Below are positions 56,335 to 64,000 of a stretch of DNA of 64,000 nt, piece after piece (positions within the stretch are counted from its first letter, which is position 1; each line of letters opens with the position of its first letter). This stretch comes from Archivesica marissinica (Eukaryota > Mollusca > Bivalvia > Venerida > Vesicomyidae). The notes below the pieces were generated by a model. It saw only the letters and a program-made list of their open reading frames with translations, was not told where the DNA came from and did not search any database. The DNA is taken from NCBI GenBank assembly GCA_014843695.1, contig CM026397.1, forward strand, positions 36,726,446-36,790,445, given 5' to 3'. The position numbers were made by a program, and so were the translations under genes.

Positions 56335-57357
56335 GTTATATTGTGAAACTCCAGCTTGGGTTATATTATGAATCTCCAGCTTGGGTTATATTGTGAATCT
56401 CCAGCTTGGGTTATATTGTGAATCTCCAGCTTGGGTTGTATTGTAAAACTCCAGCTTGGGTTATATTGTGAATCTCCAGCTTGGGTTATATTGTGAATCT
56501 CCAGCTTGTGCTATATTGTGAAACGCCAGCTTGGGTTATATTGTGAAACTCCAGCTTGGGTTATATTGTGAATCTCCAGCTATATTGGGAAACTCCAGCT
56601 TGGGTTATATTGTGAAACTCCAGCTTGGGTTATATTGTGAAACGCCAGCTTAGGTTATATTGTGAATCTCCAGCTAGGGTTATATTGTGAAACGCCAGCT
56701 AGGGTTATATTGTGAAACGCCAGCTAGGGTTATATTGTGAAACGCCAGCTAGGGTTATATTGTGAACTCCAGCTAGGTATATTGTGAAACGCCAGCTAGG
56801 GTATATTGTGAAACGCAGCTTTATTTAAACCCACTAGCATTGTGAAACCCAGCTTGTGTATATTGTGAAACCCAGCTTATATTGGAAACCCGCTTGGGTT
56901 ATATTGTGAACCTCCAGCATGTGTTATATTGTGAAACGCCAGCTAGGGTTATATTGTGAATCTCCAGCTTGGGTTATATTGTGAAACTCCAACTTGTGTT
57001 ATATTGTGAAACGCCAGCTTGGGTTATATTGTGAAACTCCAACTTGTGTTATATTGTGAAACGCCAACTTGGGTTATATTGTGAACCTCCAGCATGTGTT
57101 ATATTGTGAAACGCTAGCTTGTGTTATATTGTGAATCTCCAGCTATATTGGGAACCTCCAGCTTGGGTTATATTGTGAATCTCCAGCTTGGGCTATATTT
57201 GGAATTTCCAGCTTGGGTTATATTGGGAATCTCCAGCTTTGGTTATATTGTGAAACTCCAGCTTGGTTTATATTGTATATCTCCAGCTTGGGTTATATTG
57301 TGAATCTCCATCTTGTGTTATATTGTGAAACTCCAGCTTGGGTTATATTGTGAATCG
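56335..57357. repeat. 25-bp minisatellite, about 1 kb
   Basis: About 41 units of ctccagcttgggttatattg + tgaat, with gaaact/gaaacg variants. The stretch 56765-56900 is ragged (many small deletions and an unrelated tttatttaaacccactagca insert). Confidence 0.9.
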
Positions 57358-57596
57358 GTCCTTTCAGTTGGACTCCTTTGTTTTTACTGTTGTTCCCTTA
57401 CCAGATGTCGCGGTATGAAACATGTGATCAAAACCATGATAATTAATTGACCACAAATATATACATATAATTACCCATTGGATATACTGTAGGATATCTG
57501 TAGAGATATAGTCATTTAATAATAATAAGATGAGAAAATGGATAGAAATTGTGCAATGGAAACAACGATAAAGACAAAGGAAACGCCTTAAGAGTA
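57358..57596. mobile_element. MITE with TIR cctttgtttttac-gttg, copy 2
   Basis: An inverted copy of 8827-9063: cctttcagttggactccttt, gtttttactgttgttccc ... ggaaacaacgataaagacaa, with the core cccattggatatactgtagg. It abuts the 25-bp array. Confidence 0.65.
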
Positions 57597-58258
57597 TTCA
57601 AGGGCAGTAACTGGTCGATGTCTTCTCTCATTATCCCGTGTTTTGTTTATTGGGGAATACAGTACATTTGTACTTTTTAATGTGCATATGGAGGCCTTGG
57701 GCCTTCTGTCCATACAAACTTTAACAATTAACAATATTTATAAGACACATTCAATAGGTGTTTAGCTTTCATTTCTGTCCACTTGTATTTATTGTGTACA
57801 TACGTATTTGTAGTAAATTATGTTATATAATGTCGAATAAATATGCTTAAACCAAAACTCAATTTTACGCCATTCAAATGATTATAAAAAATATATTATT
57901 TTGTATTATTTTTAAATTTAGCATTTTGAAACAACATCCTATTTTAGTGGTATCCGAGTCTCATTAAAGGTCATGCGTGGCTTTATCCAGCAGCTACACA
58001 AGTCCACCATCATAGCTCGTAGCGTTTATGACGGTAATTATAACATAATCATAACAGTGTAATAAAACTGTCTAAGAATATGACAATAACGCCGTCTTTT
58101 CCCGAAGTCCGTCACCTCTATCGCACAAAATATACCTTAAGATATAGGGATTCAAAAAAGCACAGGGCAGCGTATGCACTTAAATGCATGTATTGCCATG
58201 ACATTAATCAACATAAGTTGTAGAGTTGAATAGTACACCCGCTGCAGCCTATTAAACA
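57597..58258. other. Upstream of WAP copy 2; no feature recognised
   Basis: About 660 bp of AT-rich intergenic DNA with no supportable gene. It may hold distal regulatory sequence for the promoter that follows. Confidence 0.35.
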
Positions 58259-58263
58259 GTGTG

Positions 58264-58463
58264 TATAAATACGCGTGCTATCGCATACTACGTACTATCG
58301 GCAAATGTTAACATTAGAACGGTACGCGTGAATCGTGAGCTACGTTTTAATACGTTGCTAGGTTTATTTTGCTTCTGCTGTTGTTAACTGTTTGTATATC
58401 ATACTGATATATTGCAGCTGAGCAGGCACCATATTGTTTCGAATAGTGAATAATATACTTTAG
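58264..58463 (+). promoter_or_regulatory. TATA promoter and noncoding first exon of WAP gene copy 2
   Basis: TATA box tataaat at 58264-58270. A transcript starting about 30 bp on would run to the strong donor actttag/gtaagttc at 58463/58464. The matching acceptor is tttttacag at 59497, six bases before the ATG. Between them lie a SINE-B, a MITE and a SINE-D. Confidence 0.5.
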
Positions 58464-58555
58464 GTAAGTTCAATTTTTCAATTTATGTCGTGATCATGTT
58501 TGAGAAACGTATGATTAATTGCAAGTGTATACTTTATTAAGCCATTATATTATTA

Positions 58556-58816
58556 TATTTCGGGTTTTACGCCGCCAGCATCAGCACCATTTCGGGCTAT
58601 ATCGCCGGCGGACAGCTTACCTAACAACACCTTTCCTGGGCAGGCTCCAGCGGTTAACCAGTACTTGGGTCCACCAACCTCCGTAAGAAACTGCCAACTT
58701 TTTCATATAAATGAGACACGGCCTGATCGGGGCTCGAACCCGTGACCATCAGTGATGATAGGTTACAGTGGTATACAAGTCAGCGACCTTAGCCACTCGA
58801 CCACGGAGGCGGACCT
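58556..58816 (-). mobile_element. SINE-B with the alternative tail
   Basis: tttcgggttttacgccgcca, gcatcagcaccatttcgggc, tatatcgccggcggacag at the left (tail), head at the right (cgaccttagccactcgacca, cggaggcggacc). Confidence 0.8.
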
Positions 58817-58946
58817 TTATTAAGCCGTGAAATGTTTTATGGGACAAAGAAAACTATTTCAATATTGGTTGGACATATGCGAGGTAGCTGGTTTCAACGA
58901 CATCAGTTCTCCTTTTCGACCAGGGTAACGCGCTTTTATGCATATA

Positions 58947-59149
58947 CAGTCTACATTCGTTATGTCGAATTCCGTCGGACCGAGCAAAATACATCGACAT
59001 AACCGAAGTTTGACTTCGATATAAACTGAGCCAGTTATTATGTACATTTACATTTACAGTTATTATGTATCTGAAACTGGACTTTTATCCGACTTCGAGA
59101 TAACCGGAGAATTCGACAAAACAAACTTTGACATAACGATTGTAGACCG
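58947..59149. mobile_element. pogo-like MITE, complete
   Basis: TA at 58945-58946, left tip cagtctacattcgttatgtc, right tip gacataacgattgtagaccg, TA at 59150-59151; 203 bp. Its right part is the counterpart of window positions 1-48. Confidence 0.75.
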
Positions 59150-59249
59150 TATATTGTCCACAAATAGTCACAATTATTATTGTTTTGTTTTTGTCTTGGC
59201 TGTTTATACATACACCATGATACACAGAACATTGGAGTTGACATTATAT

Positions 59250-59481
59250 GATGTATGGTAAGCGCAGTTGTAGCACACTCGCTTCTCACAAATGCAAACA
59301 GGGTTCTATCCACATACAGGAAATATGTGTGAGGGTAGGGTAGTCGCAAAATCCGACAGTTGGGTGTTCTCCGAGTTACCTCCCACACGAATGACAACAC
59401 TTATGTAAGCTTTCATCCTCGCCAACGAGAGTGATTAAATTGTTAAAGATTGTTTTACAATCATTGTAAAGTAAATACAGT
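59250..59481 (+). mobile_element. SINE-D upstream of WAP copy 2
   Basis: The same insertion as 150-430, without the 50-bp internal duplication; tail caatcattgtaaagtaaata. Confidence 0.6.
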
Positions 59482-59503
59482 TTATACATTTTTACAGATT
59501 AAT

Positions 59504-62500
59504 ATGGAATTGCTGAAGATATTGTTTCTTGCTGGATATGCCTGTGTCGTTTTCGGACAGCTATCACCCCCAATTGCCAGTCACAGACGTCGACCAGGTG
59601 GCGTCTTGGGACGTCCACATATGGGTAAGCATTCATGTGCGTTTTACGTTTATTTATCTTCGCTAGCTAGTTTAGATGTTGGGTGATAGTGCAATGATAC
59701 AGACAGAGACCTATTCCAGAGTCTCCTCTGGTTCTTTTTCGTGCACCGTGTAGAGCCCCGACACGAGACCTCGGTTTATAGTCCCATCTGAAAGACTGTT
59801 AATGTTATTAGGGTCAGACGGGGGATCGAATATATGTTCTTTTAAATATCTACTCTCTAGACAATATGTCCGTCGCCTATGCATCACAATAATGTCACGA
59901 TCTGGAATGGTTGGGGGAGTATCTAGACGAGCAGAATCACATGTTGTTTTTCCCCGTTTCTTTTTGTGTCTTTTTGTCTCTTCCTTTTATATCAAAACGA
60001 AAGATTCCAACAAAATCGTAAATTTCCGAACGTTTTTGTTGCATGTTTTATTTCCTTCTTGTGCTTAAACTCGATTTATAGCATTATAAAATATGTCATA
60101 CTAAACAATACTTGTAATGTAACCTGTTATAACAGAATGAGTGTGTATGTAATTGTGTTGAACGAAAGGGATTCGAATAAGTTACTATGTAACATTTCCC
60201 CCAATCCTAACTGTGCTATTTGCAACTATTCCTATGTTATGTACCATTCTTGAATAAAATATTAAACTAACCTGCGATCCCTGGCTTGCGAGTCCAACGT
60301 GACTGCATATCCGTCTGTGAATAGTGGTAGCTAATATTTTAACGTATATTGTATTTTGATTGTCTCATGTTGTGTTATGCACATTACCTCCAAAGCCATG
60401 GGCGTCTTTTCGAGTTCTAAGGAATTCAACATTTTTAAATGCACGTACATTGTAGAAAACTTGCATCGATATTTATTTCGCCGTCTTGTACATACTAATT
60501 GCGCATCGTCGAGCCGTACGCGCATCTTCCGGTTTGTCGGAAAGGCAGGTACAAGTATATTCCATGGAAATAGTGCTCGCTCAGTGATGCCGAGGGATAC
60601 ATTGTGGTACATATTATACAACGTTGTAGTAAATTGAAATCGACCAATTGTATTTCTAGAAGAACATTAATAATGCGATGTGTTGCTGTTGCGATATACT
60701 TGAATGCCCTATCACATTAGCACACACTTATTTTAGTTCGATTGCGAAGTTCTTGCAACTTATATTAACAACCCTCGAGACCTCGTTCTTGATGGAATCC
60801 ATCGCCACGAGAGAGAGAGAATACAGACGCGTGCATGTGGAATTTAAGTGCATTGCCTAAGGGCACAATAGTTACGGCTCCAGCGGGGCGCGAACTCCGG
60901 GACTTTCGCACTTGAAGCGAACGCTCTGCCACTACGCTATCACCACTTCAACGACTCTCGTTCATGGTCGTTTTCACTTACATGTTCCAGGAATGAGGAA
61001 GCCCGGGAGATGCCCTCGGTTCACTTTGGCAGGTATCCGGCGTCACGGATGTATCAATATGTGTCTATCGGATTTCCAATGCCCAGGGCTGCAGAAATGT
61101 TGCAATAGAGGATGTCAGCGTATATGTGTGCGACCGATAGGAGGAGGTAGGTGCAACAGATAACTGCATAGTTTTACGGCCTGTCTTTCATATTGCAAAA
61201 CACAACAATAGAATTCGTGCGAAACAACGTAGTGTTTGTTCATTTGCAAAACTATTTTGGTTTTTTTTGGGCGTTGACATCTCACCAACAGCTATTAATT
61301 GTGGAGGAAGACACCCCCAACCGCGGATGCCTCTCCGGCAGTATTGCAGGCACGGCTGGCACACGTGTAGAACCACTTACCTACCGCACACCAGCTGGAT
61401 AGTTTCCTCACTTGAAATAATTCGATACACCAAGTGGGTTTCGAACCTACATCGGTAAGTACCGAGTGATTTTAAGTAAACGACTGTCACCACTCGGTCA
61501 TGAAGGCCTCCACTTCCTCGCATTAGAAAATTCGACAGTTTTAGATCATTTTTATTTTTCAAAATTAAATATTAAAATGCATCACGATATAGGAGGACAA
61601 TGTACTCTATTTTTTTTAAATCTAGATTTACTAAATTCACTTTGCATAATACACACTCGGATAGTGTATTGAATTAATGTAAATAAATTATAAAGCGCAT
61701 AATTCAGTAATTAAATGCAAACATGTTGACAATAACATAAAACCCTGTCCAACATAATAGTATATACCACATCCCTGCTTGATCATCCGCGAATCATATG
61801 GGAACCAAATGTTGTTGCAGAATTTTAAATTCGTAAATACATTGAACCTGGCCATTGCTGGATTCCAGCTCAATACTATATTTCTATGCGCACACAAGTG
61901 CAAACTTGGAACTAGTTCCTGAAAACAATTGGACAATTTTAATACCTATTATACGAATACAAAGCAGTAATTCTTATCACATAAATTCCCATTCGTCCAG
62001 AAAATGTCTCAAAAAGGTGCAGTTTGCAGTATAATTATTGTCTGTATTTATTTATTGTTCAGAAATTAAACACGTGTGTATGTACATCATAAACGTGTTG
62101 CAGGTAGAAGGAAGCCAGGCATTTGTCCTCGTCCAGCATTGTTCGGTGCTGGGTTCCGTTCTGGATTTCGTGCCGGGTCCGGTGCTTGGTCCGGCGCTAG
62201 GACCGGTGGTGGGCGAGGTACTTGGTCTGGTGCATGGCCACCTACATGCGCCGTGCTGTGTAGATCGGACTTCGGTTGCCCAAGGAGACAGAAGTGTTGT
62301 AGTAATGGATGTGGTCTAGAATGCATGCGGCCAAGGAGACGTGGTAAGTCTAGACTGGATTTTAAAAGTTTTTGTTTAAATATAAGCACAGGAACTTTGC
62401 AACTTTCAACTCTTTCAACTTTTTTTAAATACATGTGTGTTTTTACGTTTATTTATCGTCGCTACCGGTTGCCCATATGAGCGACGCCTCCTGAAGAGAT

Positions 62501-64000
62501 TAGTTATTTTAGATTTTGGAGGATAGTGCATGATACAGACAGAGACCCATTCCCGAATCACCTCTGGTTCGTTTACGTGCACGGTGTAAAGCACCGACAC
62601 GAGACCTCGGTTTAACGTCCCATCTGAAAGACTGTTAATTGTATTAGGGTCAGACGGGGCATCGAACCTGCGATCCCTGAATTACCAGTCTAGCGTTTAC
62701 CACTGGACTACAGATCCGTCTGTTTTTATTACATGCATACTGTTATTTTATTGTATACACATTTATTTTATCTTGATCGCTAAACAAGTTCTTACTTATA
62801 TTAATCACTCTCGAGGCCTCATTCTTGGTGTAATCCATCGCCATGAGGGAGAGAGAAAGAGGCAACGTGGAATTTAAATGCATTGCCTAAGGGCACATTC
62901 GTAACGGCTCCAGCGGGACTCGAACTCCGGGCCTTTTACACCTCGAGCGAACACTCTACCACTGCGCTATCACCACTTCCACAATATGTATTTAATAAAC
63001 ACGTGGCAATATGATGCATGAAATATATATACGTCTGCTTTATTATTATTATTATTATTATTATTTAATCCTATCATCGACGTGATGTATTGAATATCAG
63101 TGTATCCGTATTGTTTGCGCTACATAGGTGGTTTGTGGCGTTTGTACAGGTGGCACTCTCGTACAAACCCAATATCATGCCAACTCATTTTCCCCAAGAA
63201 CTATCAGGCTATGGAACAGTCTACCGACATATATACAGTCGAGTCCCAGTCTACCGACCTTTGTTAGCAGACTTGACTCGAACTCTCTCTAATCCTTGCA
63301 CTGTCTGCTTTTAACTATATGTTTGTAGACCCTTTTATCGTTTTAACTTGCACATACCATTTTAGATTAATTAACTGTTCTAGACTGCGCCGGCCAATCA
63401 TAATCATTACTGATTGTTCGGCGGTAAGAAGTTGAAGTTGAAGTTATAGAAACTTGTTATTGCGAAATCGCCGTATCTGGCGGGTTCGAATCTTGGCTTA
63501 TGCTTAAATAGGTTATGGCCAACAGTTCTCTTATAACTTCTATTGCGAAATCGCCATCTCTGGCGGGTTCGAATCTTGGCTTATTATTATTATTATACCA
63601 TATTTATATAGCGCCTTTATCATATAAAAAGTATACGTTCAAAAGCGCTAAGTGGTAAAAGTACAGATAAACCTTATACTTAAAATAATGATTGCAATTT
63701 ACAGATAACGTTTAAGAACAAATACAAAAGGACATACTAATAAAACAAAAAGTATTTCAACATTACAATTTGAAGTAAAATAAATCTATTATACATAGAT
63801 AAACAAAAGTCATTTTAGCAGTGATAAAAACATGTATATCCGAAATTAAATAAGTGTAGTTACAAATCCAAAATAATTAATAATATGTTATATACACACA
63901 GTCACTTTATGCACGTCCAGAGTATTGTCGAACATTAATCTCCATGTGCTTGCACACAAAAGTGAGTTTTCAATGATCTTTTGAATGAACACAATGTCTC
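59504..64000 (+). CDS. Secreted WAP protein, copy 2 (partial, 3' end off window)
   Basis: Coding exons seen: 59504-59624, 60991-61146, 62104-62343; the third WAP exon and the rest lie beyond the window. Signal peptide and exon structure are as in copy 1, all phase 1. Exon 1 differs from copy 1 by nine bases that change seven residues (C12Y, L19Q, S20L, R23P, H30R, L31P, G34V) and none that is silent. WAP1 is identical in protein (one silent change). WAP2 differs by one residue in the Gly-rich insert (Ile to Thr). From about 61480 to the window end the DNA is nearly identical to 2273-4793, including introns, SINEs and an (ATT)n run of the same length. Confidence 0.8.
59637..59829 (-). mobile_element. 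SINE-A in WAP copy 2 intron 1
   Basis: gcgttttacgtttatttatc to gtcagacgggggatcgaa. The head resumes at about 60273 after the same insertion as in copy 1. Here the SINE is more complete than its counterpart at 585-640. Confidence 0.7.
60723..60951 (-). mobile_element. SINE-C in WAP copy 2 intron 1
   Basis: Counterpart of 1515-1742, with the same orientation and position before the exon 2 acceptor. Confidence 0.7.
61255..61520 (-). mobile_element. SINE-F in WAP copy 2 intron 2
   Basis: Counterpart of 2044-2310. Confidence 0.6.
62435..62979 (-). mobile_element. SINE-A and SINE-C pair in WAP copy 2 intron 3
   Basis: Counterparts of 3228-3515 (62435-62722) and 3551-3772 (62758-62979), essentially identical in sequence. 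Confidence 0.75.
63582..64000 (-). pseudogene. Non-LTR (L2/CR1-like) fragment in WAP copy 2
   Basis: Counterpart of the 3' part of 4375-5104: (ATT)n tail, gcgcctttatcatataaa, and the antisense C-terminal codons, cut by the window end. Confidence 0.75.

Overview
This is a eukaryotic, repeat-dense window, most probably from a marine mollusc (a gastropod fits best). The evidence is spliced genes with GT/AG introns, tRNA-derived SINEs of mollusc type, fragments of non-LTR retrotransposons, a Tc1 transposon, and a secreted multi-WAP protein like those known from mollusc shell matrix and mucosal defence. The species cannot be named from the sequence. The long open frames are nearly all tandem arrays or assembly gap; the real genes are made of short exons, which I assembled by splice phase.

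Layout. (1) 1-7261 (+): a six-exon gene for a secreted protein of about 293 aa: signal peptide, three WAP domains (the second with a Gly-rich insert), a linker, and a VWC-like Cys-rich end. Every internal junction is phase 1. (2) 7262-14240: SINE and MITE debris, a 1000-N gap (10250-11249), and 77-bp and 30-bp minisatellites. (3) 14768-20262 (-): a four-exon gene of unknown function, about 372 aa. A 40-bp minisatellite sits on its exon 2 acceptor. (4) 20.3-28.4 kb: SINEs, a MITE, a 3-kb 34-bp array, and a Tc1 element (26464-27976) with perfect TIRs and one in-frame stop. (5) 28.46-35.58 kb (+) gene C and 38.75-51.86 kb (+) gene D: tandem paralogues of an unrecognised basic, Pro/Ser-rich protein, duplicated with their upstream region. 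They differ by an intron. Gene D's first intron holds a 4.4-kb array of a 31-bp unit. (6) 52-58.5 kb: nested duplications, microsatellites and a 25-bp array. (7) 58.26-64.0 kb (+): a second copy of the WAP gene with a TATA-box promoter and a noncoding first exon, cut off by the window end.

The two WAP copies lie about 59.2 kb apart. They are visibly diverged up to about position 2270 and almost identical after it, which points to gene conversion or an assembly artefact. At least ten tandem arrays cover about 15 kb. Three are built from splice-site neighbourhoods: the WAP exon 5 acceptor, the gene B exon 2 acceptor, and the gene C exon 2 donor side. SINE families with different tRNA heads share the same tails. 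My labels SINE-A to SINE-F are local to this annotation.
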